NCBI GenBank assembly: GCA_026418215.1
Contig: JAOABT010000047.1
Span: 1 to 5,476 of the forward strand
Direction: 5' to 3'
Source: Clostridia bacterium
Lineage (GTDB): Bacteria; Bacillota; Clostridia; DSM-8532
DNA length: 5,476 nucleotides
In this document: positions 1 to 5,413 of the stretch, one piece after another
Numbering within the stretch: position 1 is the stretch's first letter
Layout: every line of letters begins with the position of its first letter
Program-made: the position numbers and the translations under genes
Notes under the pieces: model-generated
Told to the model about the DNA's origin: nothing
The model's input: the letters and a program-made list of their open reading frames with translations, nothing else
Database searches by the model: none

Positions 1-122
1 TTGCCGGAACCATTGGGTCCTAGGAGGGCATAGGTCTTTCCGGCCTCCAGAGTGAGGGTGTCAAGATCTACAACTAAGCGGCCTTGGTAATACTTTTTAA
101 TATTTTTCACACAGATGGTCAT
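1..122 (-). CDS. tupC: ABC transporter ATP-binding protein, N-terminal fragment (probable tungstate importer ATPase TupC)
   Basis: Reading the minus strand from the ATG at 122-120 gives 40 codons that run off the window edge. The protein starts MTICVKNIKKYY, has a short beta-strand region typical of ABC ATPases, and ends in ALLGPNGSG, the Walker A loop (GPNGSGK) at about residues 34-40; the lysine codon is cut by the edge. This identifies an ABC-type ATPase that would power import from the cytoplasmic face. A Shine-Dalgarno-like AAAGGAAG lies 8 bases before the ATG. Assignment to tungstate is inferred from the tupB and tupA homologues upstream on the same strand; the fragment alone does not show the substrate. 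Unusually, 349 bases separate it from tupB. It could instead be an unrelated ATPase, but no other transporter parts are visible. ABC ATPase identity is very likely; TupC is likely. Confidence 0.85.
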   Translation of the reverse strand, partial: MTICVKNIKKYYQGRLVVDLDTLTLEAGKTYALLGPNGSG

Positions 123-471
123 CAGGATACTTCCTTTATTGAGACGAGTCTTGTCGCTTGACAATGGCGTGTCTTTAGATAATTGCCCTTTGTTTAGGAT
201 CAGCTATTCGTTAAATAAGATATTATTGACACTGATTTGTTTTAGCTTTGTACTAAACCGACTATAATGGTTTCTTGATTACACGCCCAAGCTATAATGT
301 CTATTAATGTTAAAGTAATTGAACTGTAAAGGCTTGACCTCAGCAAATGAGTTTCAAATACTTCTATTTGCGGTGGGAACAATTACTGATGGGTTATATG
401 CTTGGCCGAGTTTCAAAAGGCACATCATTCTTTACCCTCAAGGGGTTTTGTTGTGCTCCACAACCCAATAT
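123..471. other. 349-base gap without a supported gene between tupB and tupC
   Basis: No reading frame here has both a credible start and length. The minus strand has an open stretch of about 46 codons without a family I recognise, and the plus strand has a 36-codon ORF (389-499) without a good ribosome site. Structures seen: a 6-bp hairpin just after the tupB stop (450-464), a 6-bp inverted repeat with a 4-base loop at 355-370, a 5-bp one at 151-164, a ten-base direct repeat GAGTTTCAAA at 349-358 and 408-417, and CTATAATG twice at 262-269 and 292-299, exactly 30 bases apart. On the plus strand TTGACC (334-339), 17 bases, AATACT (357-362) resembles a promoter directed antisense into tupB. No convincing minus-strand promoter for tupC was found. 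The gap may hold regulatory RNA or a decayed gene; neither is shown. Confidence 0.6.
450..464 (-). repeat. Small hairpin immediately downstream of tupB
   Basis: GTTGTG and CACAAC form a perfect 6-bp stem around a 3-base loop, 7 bases after the tupB stop codon on the minus strand. GGG/CCC on the flanks can add pairs across a bulge. No run of T follows on either strand, so it is not a classical intrinsic terminator. It could protect the 3' end of the tupAB message or attenuate read-through into tupC; this is inference. Confidence 0.4.
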
Positions 472-1179
472 TTATAGCGCCCCACGGCTTCTTTCCTGAA
501 AAAGCTGTACGACGTAATTAACGAGAAAGGAAAGGATTAGCAGGATGATACCAAGTGCCAGAGCCCTTCCGTAATTTCCTTTACTCGTTTCCAGAACGAT
601 GGAGGTTGTAAGGACCCGGGTGCTGTAGCGTATATTGCCGCCTACCAGCATGACAGCACCAACCTCGGCGACAGCACGGCCATAGCCTGCTAATACAGAG
701 GTCAGCAGGATGGAACGTAGCTCAGAAAAAAGGATCAGGCCGGTCTTAAAGCCCTTAAGACCCAGTCCCTTCAGTGTCTCCAGGACAGGCAGACCGTTCT
801 GACGTGTGCTTGCGGCGCAAAGCCCGGTGATAATGGGGGCGATAATGATAAACTGCGCCAGAACCATGGCTGTAGGGGTAAAGAGCAATGCCATGGAGCC
901 CATAGGGCCGCTTCTGGAAAGCAGCAAATAGACGATGAGTCCTGCCACAACGGGAGGAAGCCCCATAAGGGTCTGAATGAGGCGCAGAAGCCCCTTTCGT
1001 CCCTTGAAATCACGTAAACCCAACAGCATTCCCAAGGGGATACCCAACAGGGCTGCCAGGGCCGTACTGGTCAGCGTAACGGCCAGGGTAAGCAAAATGA
1101 CCCCGATGAGCTCGGGGTCACAGGATGCGATTAAGCTGAAAGCTTCCGAAAAGGGGTTGCTTGTGGGATTCAAGGCCAT
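472..1179 (-). CDS. tupB: Tungstate ABC transporter permease TupB
   Basis: This 235-residue membrane protein is the channel subunit of a tungstate importer. About five hydrophobic segments are visible (roughly residues 24-53, 63-88, 98-122, 156-180 and 206-226). Between the third and fourth segments is the cytoplasmic loop that contacts the ATPase (about 134-165, with LKGLGLKGFK), followed by GYGRAVAEVGAVMLVGGNI, the signature of TupB/WtpB-type permeases. The length is typical for the family. It begins 15 bases after the tupA stop, so the two genes are surely co-transcribed. The start is uncertain: GAGGA directly touches the ATG at 1179, too close for a ribosome site, whereas the TTG at 1173-1171 (codon 3) has the same GAGGA at 6 bases. 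A start at 1173 would give 233 residues. Molybdate specificity cannot be excluded from the permease alone, but the neighbouring TupA argues for tungstate. Confidence 0.93.
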   Translation of the reverse strand: MALNPTSNPFSEAFSLIASCDPELIGVILLTLAVTLTSTALAALLGIPLGMLLGLRDFKGRKGLLRLIQTLMGLPPVVAGLIVYLLLSRSGPMGSMALLFTPTAMVLAQFIIIAPIITGLCAASTRQNGLPVLETLKGLGLKGFKTGLILFSELRSILLTSVLAGYGRAVAEVGAVMLVGGNIRYSTRVLTTSIVLETSKGNYGRALALGIILLILSFLVNYVVQLFQERSRGAL

Positions 1180-1194
1180 TCCTCACATCTTCGT

Positions 1195-2019
1195 TTATTT
1201 CTCAGTCAAGGTAAAGAGGCTTTCGCCGAATTCCTTCTTGCCGTATTCGGATATGAGCTTCTTGGCTTCAGCGCCGGTCATCCAGTCGATGAAGGCCTGT
1301 GCGCCCTTGTTGTTAATGCCCTTGTGCTTTTCTGGATTCACAGCAATGAGCGTATAGGTGTTTTTGAGCTCCTTGGCGTTCTGAACAAGGATATCCAAAT
1401 CCAGCGTGCTCTGGGCCTTCAGGAAAGTCGCCTTGTCTGTCAGCACATAGCCCTTCTTTTCACTGGCAATTTTGAGGCAATCGAGCATGCCCTTACCTGC
1501 TGAAAGGTACCAGGTATCATTCTGTCCCGGGGTGTAGCCTATTTGCTTCCAAATGGAAAGCTCCTTCTTATTTGTTCCCGATTCATCGCCTCTGGATACG
1601 AAGACTGACTGTGAGTCCTTGATCTTCGTAAAGGCATCGTTTGCGGATTCCATACCCTTGATGGCGGCGGGGTCATCCTTGGGGCCGGCTACGACAAAAT
1701 AGTTGTACATAAGCTCAATACGCTTAATGCCATCACCGTCAGCAACAAATTTCTCCTCATCGGCCTTTGAGTGAACCAGAAGAACATCGCAGTCGCCGCT
1801 AGTGCCGGTTTTAATGGCCTGACCCGAGCCCTGGGACAAGATTTTCAGGGTAATGCCGGTTGCCTTTTCAAAGGCCGGCTGTAAAACGTCCATAAGACCT
1901 GAATCATTAACGCTTGTGGTGGTGGACAGAACCACGGTTCCACCTGCTTTTGGGGTGCCGCAGGCAGCTAAGCTAAAAACAAGAAGTAGTGAGAGAATGA
2001 GACAAATACTACGTTTCAT
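1195..2019 (-). CDS. tupA: Tungstate-binding lipoprotein TupA
   Basis: This 274-residue extracytoplasmic solute-binding protein captures tungstate and delivers it to TupB. The N-terminus has K2-R3, a hydrophobic stretch and the lipobox L17-A-A-C20, so the mature protein is a membrane-anchored lipoprotein beginning at Cys20. The TTTS motif at residues 33-36 followed by DSGLMDVL is a hallmark that separates TupA from the molybdate protein ModA. GSGQA (64-68), GDCDVLLVHS (75-84) and SRGDESGTNKKE (142-153) are further family-conserved segments around the oxyanion site. The ATG at 2019 has GGAG 7 bases upstream. It is the first gene of the unit, 15 bases ahead of tupB. I see no frameshift or missing motif. 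Known TupA proteins bind tungstate far more tightly than molybdate; that specificity is inferred here from family membership. Confidence 0.95.
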   Translation of the reverse strand: MKRSICLILSLLLVFSLAACGTPKAGGTVVLSTTTSVNDSGLMDVLQPAFEKATGITLKILSQGSGQAIKTGTSGDCDVLLVHSKADEEKFVADGDGIKRIELMYNYFVVAGPKDDPAAIKGMESANDAFTKIKDSQSVFVSRGDESGTNKKELSIWKQIGYTPGQNDTWYLSAGKGMLDCLKIASEKKGYVLTDKATFLKAQSTLDLDILVQNAKELKNTYTLIAVNPEKHKGINNKGAQAFIDWMTGAEAKKLISEYGKKEFGESLFTLTEK

Positions 2020-2060
2020 GCGAAAACTCCATCCTGTTATTTTTTTAACGGTTTTTCTTC

Positions 2061-2088
2061 ATTTTAGCACAGGGGTGAGAGAAATCAA
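2061..2088 (-). promoter_or_regulatory. Promoter of the tupAB unit
   Basis: On the minus strand TTGATT (2088-2083), a 16-base spacer and TAAAAT (2066-2061) form a sigma-A-type promoter. The bases before the -10 give TGCTAAAAT, an extended -10 element. Transcription would begin near 2054, leaving an untranslated leader of only about 35 bases. A leader this short has no room for a molybdenum/tungsten-cofactor riboswitch, so any metal control would have to act at the DNA level. Confidence 0.6.
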
Positions 2089-2213
2089 TACGGCAAAATG
2101 TCAGATTACTTGGGAGAAGGTGCCTCAAAGTCTATACAAATTAGGACTTAAAAGGTTTTCATGAACTCGGTGAAGGATACAGATATGTGACCCTTTGTAT
2201 AGCCGAATGTGGT

Positions 2214-2873
2214 TTACAGCTCTTTTTCTGTATCTTTAGACTTGGAGCGGTCCTTTGCTTTCTCTTTTTCCTTATCCTTTTCCCGTTCTTTAGCCTTATC
2301 GTCCGAGGTCTTGGCTTTATGCGCCTTTAGCTCCGCCAGAATACGTTTGGCAGCCAGCCTGCTTGCATTGGCCTCGAGGGAGAGCTTTAAAGAAAGCCAA
2401 CGGAGCCGTTTTTCAGCTTCCTGCTCTGTAAGGATTCCCTCTTCGAGGTGGGTTATGGACTCCTTAAGCCGTGAGGAGGTATTTTTCATGGCTTCCTCCT
2501 GAATGGCATTAAACGCGTCAAAGAGCTTGTTCACAGGTGTTTCAGTAATTTCATCAGCAATAAGCCTGGTGATTTCCGATAACGAGAGCACCTGCTTCAG
2601 GTTCAAAACAGCCATAAGATAAGCCAGGTGCTCACGCGTGTACTTCTTCTGTACGGGCCTGGGCATGACCTCATTTTTAACATAATTGTTAATCATGGCA
2701 GGGGTGATGGATTTTTCCTCTTCTGTCTGGGTGAAGATGGCCATTTGCCTTTCAAGGTAGGTAATAACCTGATCCATATAGAGATCGATGTCGGGGAGGG
2801 TTGTCCAAACAGGGGGCTGATAGCCGTCCAGCTCATCGGCCCATTTTAAAAGGGCATCCTCATAGGGAAGCAT
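2214..2873 (-). CDS. DUF1836 family protein, putative MerR-like DNA-binding protein with a charged C-terminal tail
   Basis: The protein has 219 residues from the chosen start. Residues about 25-115 match my memory of DUF1836 (LPDIDLYMDQVITYLERQM, then TPAMINNYVKNEVMP, RPVQKKYTREHLAYLMA, LKQVLSLSEI). This layout resembles the winged helix of MerR-type regulators, so DNA binding is plausible but its target is unknown. A helical, probably coiled region (about 125-182) follows. The last 37 residues are almost only K, E, D, R and A: 26 of 37 are charged. The ORF opens at an ATG at 2879, but AGGAG lies only 2 bases before it; the ATG at 2873 has the same site at 8 bases, so I place the start there. 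The gene is a single unit divergent from the SGNH hydrolase and has its own promoter. No clear terminator follows. Family identity is fairly sure; function is not. Confidence 0.85.
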   Translation of the reverse strand: MLPYEDALLKWADELDGYQPPVWTTLPDIDLYMDQVITYLERQMAIFTQTEEEKSITPAMINNYVKNEVMPRPVQKKYTREHLAYLMAVLNLKQVLSLSEITRLIADEITETPVNKLFDAFNAIQEEAMKNTSSRLKESITHLEEGILTEQEAEKRLRWLSLKLSLEANASRLAAKRILAELKAHKAKTSDDKAKEREKDKEKEKAKDRSKSKDTEKEL

Positions 2874-2905
2874 AGGCATGTCTCCTAGTTTAATAAGTTA
2901 AATCT

Positions 2906-2934
2906 ATTATAACGTAAAGAATAAAACTGTTCAA
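2906..2934 (-). promoter_or_regulatory. Promoter of the DUF1836 gene
   Basis: The minus strand carries TTGAAC (2934-2929), an exact 17-base spacer and a perfect TATAAT (2911-2906). Transcription would begin near 2899, about 26 bases before the ATG at 2873. Only 17 bases separate its -35 box from that of the divergent promoter, so a protein bound between them could affect both. Confidence 0.7.
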
Positions 2935-2951
2935 TGTCGTTATAATAATTA

Positions 2952-2980
2952 TTGACACAATTAAGGCAATAATATAATAT
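2952..2980 (+). promoter_or_regulatory. Promoter of the SGNH hydrolase gene
   Basis: A perfect TTGACA lies at 2952-2957. The -10 box is either TATAAT at 2973-2978 (a short 15-base spacer) or TAATAT at 2975-2980 (17 bases). Transcription would begin near 2986, about 45 bases before the GTG start. The imperfect palindrome ATAAT-A-ATTAT (2942-2952) lies just upstream, between the two divergent promoters. Confidence 0.6.
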
Positions 2981-3017
2981 AGTATTGAAAACTAGATAAA
3001 ATAATTTATTATATTAC

Positions 3018-3027
3018 AGGAAGTGAT
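3018..3027 (+). promoter_or_regulatory. Extended ribosome binding site that fixes the SGNH hydrolase start
   Basis: AGGAAGTGAT matches the 16S-complementary AGGAGGTGAT at 9 of 10 bases. It contains the first in-frame GTG (3023), which therefore cannot be the start. The next GTG, at 3032, lies 8 bases beyond AGGAAG, an ideal distance. Confidence 0.7.
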
Positions 3028-3031
3028 TACA

Positions 3032-3739
3032 GTGTTTAATATGATGAAGCGCATCGAAGTATGGGGCGATTCCGTATTGAAGGGTATTATATATGACGAA
3101 ACCCGGCAGAAATACAAGCGACTGGAGCAGAATGGCGTGCTTGAGAGCATGTCTGAGCTGGGGCTTGATATCAAGAACAATACAAAGTTCGGTATGACTG
3201 CTCCAAAGGCTAAAAAGCTGATGCTGAGCGCTTTGGAAAAGGGAACGGATGCCGAGCTTGCACTCATAGAGTTTGGCGGAAACGACTGTGACTTCAAATG
3301 GGCGGAGGTTGCCGAGGCTCCCGACGCGGAGCATCAGCCCAACACGACTCTGGATGTCTTTAAAGCTTGTATTACCGATATGGTCCAATCCCTTCGAAAG
3401 CATGGCATAACGCCTGTTCTCATGAACCTGCCGCCTATTCACTCACAAAAGTATTTTAACTGGATCTCAAGGGGTTTAAACGCTGATGCAATCCTCAAAT
3501 GGCTCGGTGACAAGGAGCTCATCTACCGTCATCACGAGTGCTACAGCCTCACGGTCATGAATTTGGCCAAGAGCCTCAATTGTGACCTGATTGACGTGCG
3601 GCAGCCGTTCCTTATGAAAAGAGATTATGACCATTATCTCTGTGAGGACGGTATACATCCTAACGAGAGGGGCCATGCCATCATTAACGAGGCCTTGTCC
3701 GGGTATGCCAGGTCAAAGCTTCTCGTTCAGGCACAATAA
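3032..3739 (+). CDS. SGNH/GDSL-type hydrolase (lipase/esterase-like)
   Basis: The protein has 235 residues from the GTG at 3032. It shows the four SGNH blocks in order: VWGDS with the catalytic Ser at about residue 14, FG at 53-54 (oxyanion glycine), FGGND at 81-85 (oxyanion asparagine 84), and EDGIHPNERG with catalytic Asp206 and His209. The active site therefore looks complete. Such enzymes hydrolyse esters, for example acyl or acetyl groups on lipids, carbohydrates or small molecules; the substrate cannot be read from the sequence. There is no signal peptide or membrane segment, so it is probably cytoplasmic. It is a single-gene unit with a promoter upstream and a hairpin terminator 8 bases after the stop. 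The alternative starts are the GTG at 3023, which lies inside the ribosome site, and the ATG at 3041, 17 bases from it. Confidence 0.9.
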   Translation: MFNMMKRIEVWGDSVLKGIIYDETRQKYKRLEQNGVLESMSELGLDIKNNTKFGMTAPKAKKLMLSALEKGTDAELALIEFGGNDCDFKWAEVAEAPDAEHQPNTTLDVFKACITDMVQSLRKHGITPVLMNLPPIHSQKYFNWISRGLNADAILKWLGDKELIYRHHECYSLTVMNLAKSLNCDLIDVRQPFLMKRDYDHYLCEDGIHPNERGHAIINEALSGYARSKLLVQAQ

Positions 3740-3747
3740 AGGATAAC

Positions 3748-3779
3748 AGCAGGTCTCAGGAAGTCCAGAGACCTGTTTT
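3748..3779 (+). terminator. Intrinsic terminator of the SGNH hydrolase gene
   Basis: CAGGTCTC (3750-3757) and GAGACCTG (3768-3775) form a perfect 8-bp stem around a 10-base loop, extendable by a G-T and an A-T pair, and are followed by TTTT (3776-3779). The T run is short, so efficiency may be moderate. It also sits directly after the stop of the possible minus-strand ORF, but no T run follows on that strand. Confidence 0.75.
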
Positions 3780-3991
3780 CATGTACTCTGATAGTAATCC
3801 TCGGGGTGGCCATAGCTGCCCATACACTGGCGCATGCTTTTCAAAACATCATCAAGAACAGTCTGAGATAAAAGTAGATGGAGGGATGAGAGCTTAATGG
3901 TGATCAGATTTAAAACACCATCAGGAATAGCTGAGATAAAAGACCTCAAAGGCCAAACAGGTGGTGCAATCCTTTTGTTGCGAAGTCCCAT
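3779..3991 (-). CDS. Doubtful small ORF, 70 codons, convergent with the SGNH hydrolase gene
   Basis: This is an open frame from ATG (3991-3989) to TGA (3781-3779) in an otherwise gene-free 300-base gap. The translation has a basic start, PPVWPLRSF, then two predicted amphipathic or hydrophobic helices (about residues 18-42 and 44-58) ending in MGSYG, and a tail PEDYYQST. It reads like natural protein and its codons look ordinary. Against it: there is no Shine-Dalgarno site before the ATG, and its start overlaps the promoter of the AI-2E gene. The frame stays open upstream to an ATG at 4120, but that would lie inside the AI-2E coding region. I do not recognise a family with confidence. It may be a real small protein, a decayed gene or chance. 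Confidence 0.3.
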   Translation of the reverse strand: MGLRNKRIAPPVWPLRSFISAIPDGVLNLITIKLSSLHLLLSQTVLDDVLKSMRQCMGSYGHPEDYYQST

Positions 3992-4006
3992 ATAATTGGT
4001 TATACT
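3978..4006 (+). promoter_or_regulatory. Promoter of the AI-2E family gene
   Basis: TTGCGA (3978-3983), a 17-base spacer and TATACT (4001-4006) form a sigma-A-type promoter. Transcription would begin near 4013, giving a leader of about 27 bases that contains GGAGAG before the ATG. Confidence 0.55.
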
Positions 4007-4039
4007 CAAAATAACACAAAAATTGGAGAGTATTGAAGA

Positions 4040-5179
4040 ATGAACGAATTGGGCACAAAGCACAAAGGACATTTTATACTTGTGACCTACGCCATATTGC
4101 TCTATCTGGCCCTTTCCCATTTAAGCGAGGTTCTTACCTTTCTGGGAGGACTGATATCGGTAATCACCCCATTCATCATGGGCATACTGTTTGCCTACAT
4201 CCTCAATATCTTGATGAATTTTTTGGAGCGGAGGCTATTTTACCGGCTTGACAAGTCCAAAAAGCCCTTCCTCAGGAAGCTTAAGCGCCCTTTAGCGATA
4301 TTTGCGACCTTCTTTATTCTCATTGCCTTTATTACAGGCATTATCCTTTTCGTTGTACCACAGCTTTCATCAAGCGTACGCACACTGACCTCAAATATGG
4401 AAAGCTATATAACCTCTGCGGAAAAGTTTATCAATGATACGGCGGCCAGCTTCAACCTCACGGGAGAATTCTGGAAGGGTATTTCGGTCAACTGGAATGA
4501 GATTATCACCAAATCAAGCCAGTTTATCTCAACAGCCATCCCTCAGATTGTATCCTTTGCCATGAGCCTCACCAGCAGTGTGATCAATATGGTCATGGGC
4601 TTGATTATCTCGGTTTACCTTCTAGCGCAGAAGGAAAAGCTTATTTCCATCCTAAAAAAGCTTATTTACGCATTTTCCTCCCAAAATGTATCCCATAAGG
4701 TCATCGATACCGGCGTTCAGACCAATAAGGCCTTCCAAAGCTTTATTTCAGGGCAGGTTACCGAGTCCCTCATTATGGGTGTTCTTGTGTTTATCGGCAT
4801 GCTGATTTTCGGCTTCCCTTATGCCATCCTGTGCAGCACCATTATTGCGGTCACGGGCGTCATTCCCATCTTTGGCGCATGGATCGGCACCTTGCCCAGT
4901 GCGTTTATCATCCTCATGGCCCAGCCGCCGAAGGCCATCTGGTTTATTGTGTTCATTATCTGTCTGCAGCAGGTTGAGAGTAATCTCATTTATCCCAAGG
5001 TGGTAGGCGACTCCATCGGCTTGGACGGACTCTGGGTGCTATTTGCCCTTGTGGTTGGCGGAAGCCTCTTCGGCTTTGTCGGCATGATCCTGGGAATCCC
5101 AGCCTTTGCCGTGATGTACGCGATTGTCAAGCGTGTCACCTATAGGAAGCTCAGAGAGAAGAATATTGTGGTGGAATGA
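4040..5179 (+). CDS. AI-2E family (PerM/YtvI-like) membrane transporter
   Basis: This is a 379-residue polytopic membrane protein of the AI-2E transporter family (Pfam PF01594), close to the usual 340-400 residues. Hydrophobic segments lie at about 12-27, 31-60, 84-108, 165-196, 243-260, 262-293, 298-312 and 331-363. A soluble, largely helical stretch at about 110-165 separates the two membrane halves, as is usual in the family. Conserved segments include SGQVTESLIMG (237-247), IPIFGAWIGTLPSAFI (275-290) and QQVESNLIYPKVVGDSIGL (310-328). Family members have been linked to autoinducer-2 export and to Na+/H+ antiport; the substrate here is unknown. GGAGAG lies about 10 bases before the ATG, and an in-frame TGA at 4034-4036 rules out an earlier start. 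The stop abuts the stop of the convergent thioesterase remnant, with no terminator visible. Confidence 0.93.
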   Translation: MNELGTKHKGHFILVTYAILLYLALSHLSEVLTFLGGLISVITPFIMGILFAYILNILMNFLERRLFYRLDKSKKPFLRKLKRPLAIFATFFILIAFITGIILFVVPQLSSSVRTLTSNMESYITSAEKFINDTAASFNLTGEFWKGISVNWNEIITKSSQFISTAIPQIVSFAMSLTSSVINMVMGLIISVYLLAQKEKLISILKKLIYAFSSQNVSHKVIDTGVQTNKAFQSFISGQVTESLIMGVLVFIGMLIFGFPYAILCSTIIAVTGVIPIFGAWIGTLPSAFIILMAQPPKAIWFIVFIICLQQVESNLIYPKVVGDSIGLDGLWVLFALVVGGSLFGFVGMILGIPAFAVMYAIVKRVTYRKLREKNIVVE

Positions 5180-5299
5180 TCAGACCTGCTCGATATAGCC
5201 TGTTCCTGTAAAGCTTGCAACGAGGTTCTTCTGGTCATCCACAGCTTCGACCTGATAGGTGCAGAGCCTGTTGGCGTTTCTTTCCACATAAAGCGTCAT
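5180..5299 (-). pseudogene. C-terminal remnant of a PaaI-like hotdog-fold thioesterase
   Basis: On the minus strand 39 codons from the ATG at 5299-5297 to the TGA at 5182-5180 encode MTLYVERNANRLCTYQVE, then AVDDQKNLVASFTGTGYI. The pattern RN.RL..Y.VE..D....LVA.FTGTGY is what I know as the final two strands of PaaI/acyl-CoA thioesterases of the hotdog fold. Full-length members have about 130-150 residues, so some 95 N-terminal residues, including the catalytic region, are absent. Upstream the frame continues only about ten unrelated codons to a TAG at 5332-5330, beyond which lies the lacI-type promoter. No proper ribosome site precedes the ATG. It is most likely a gene truncated by deletion or rearrangement. 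The family call rests on this short C-terminal pattern from memory. Confidence 0.6.
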
Positions 5300-5333
5300 C
5301 CTTCGTTTTTTATGGCTATTATGACACTTCTAT

Positions 5334-5364
5334 CAAAAGGCAGCGCCAAACTTTTTACCTTTTG
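5334..5364. repeat. 7-bp inverted repeat just upstream of the lacI-type promoter
   Basis: CAAAAGG (5334-5340) and CCTTTTG (5358-5364) are perfect inverted copies separated by 17 bases, and the second arm ends one base before the -35 box. This could be an upstream regulator site or a weak RNA hairpin. The arms are AT-rich, so chance is possible. Confidence 0.35.
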
Positions 5365-5365
5365 C

Positions 5366-5394
5366 TTGACGGGTTGTCTGTTTGTTTTTATAAT
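5366..5394 (+). promoter_or_regulatory. Strong promoter of the LacI-family gene
   Basis: TTGACG (5366-5371), an exact 17-base spacer and a perfect TATAAT (5389-5394) form a near-consensus sigma-A promoter. Transcription would begin near 5401, inside the operator-like palindrome. Confidence 0.8.
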
Positions 5395-5399
5395 AGTTA

Positions 5400-5413
5400 T
5401 GAAAACGTTTTGG
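5400..5413 (+). promoter_or_regulatory. LacI/CcpA-type operator over the transcription start
   Basis: TGAAAACGTTTTGG contains the perfect palindrome AAAACGTTTT with the central CG typical of LacI-family operators, and fits 12 of 14 positions of the catabolite-response element TGWAARCGYTWNCW. It begins 6 bases after the -10 box and covers the predicted start point, so a bound repressor would block transcription. Either the adjacent regulator represses itself or CcpA acts here. Confidence 0.65.

Noticed and set aside
151..183. Plus-strand TTGACA with TAGATAAT as a promoter in the tup gap
   Set aside because: The spacer to GATAAT is only 14 bases, and the TTGACA is part of the inverted repeat TTGTC-GCTT-GACAA; no gene follows on that strand.
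240..420. A minus-strand open stretch of about 46 codons in the tup gap that might be a gene remnant
   Set aside because: It has no start codon with a ribosome site and no recognisable motif, and such a length is expected by chance in AT-rich DNA.
977..1357. A 126-codon plus-strand ORF across the tupB/tupA junction
   Set aside because: It lies wholly antisense to two firmly identified genes, has no ribosome site and resembles no protein family; it is a shadow frame.
2020..2213. A molybdenum/tungsten-cofactor riboswitch ahead of tupA
   Set aside because: The predicted promoter leaves only about 35 bases of leader, and I see no conserved multi-stem structure; a riboswitch would need an unrecognised promoter further upstream.
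3014..3442. Minus-strand ORFs of 101-142 codons under the SGNH hydrolase
   Set aside because: They are antisense to a gene with a complete catalytic motif set; their translations show no family features and no upstream signals.
5180..5299. Reading the 39-codon thioesterase-like ORF as an intact small gene
   Set aside because: It has an ATG but no ribosome site at proper distance, and it matches only the C-terminal end of a much longer family, so truncation is the better explanation.
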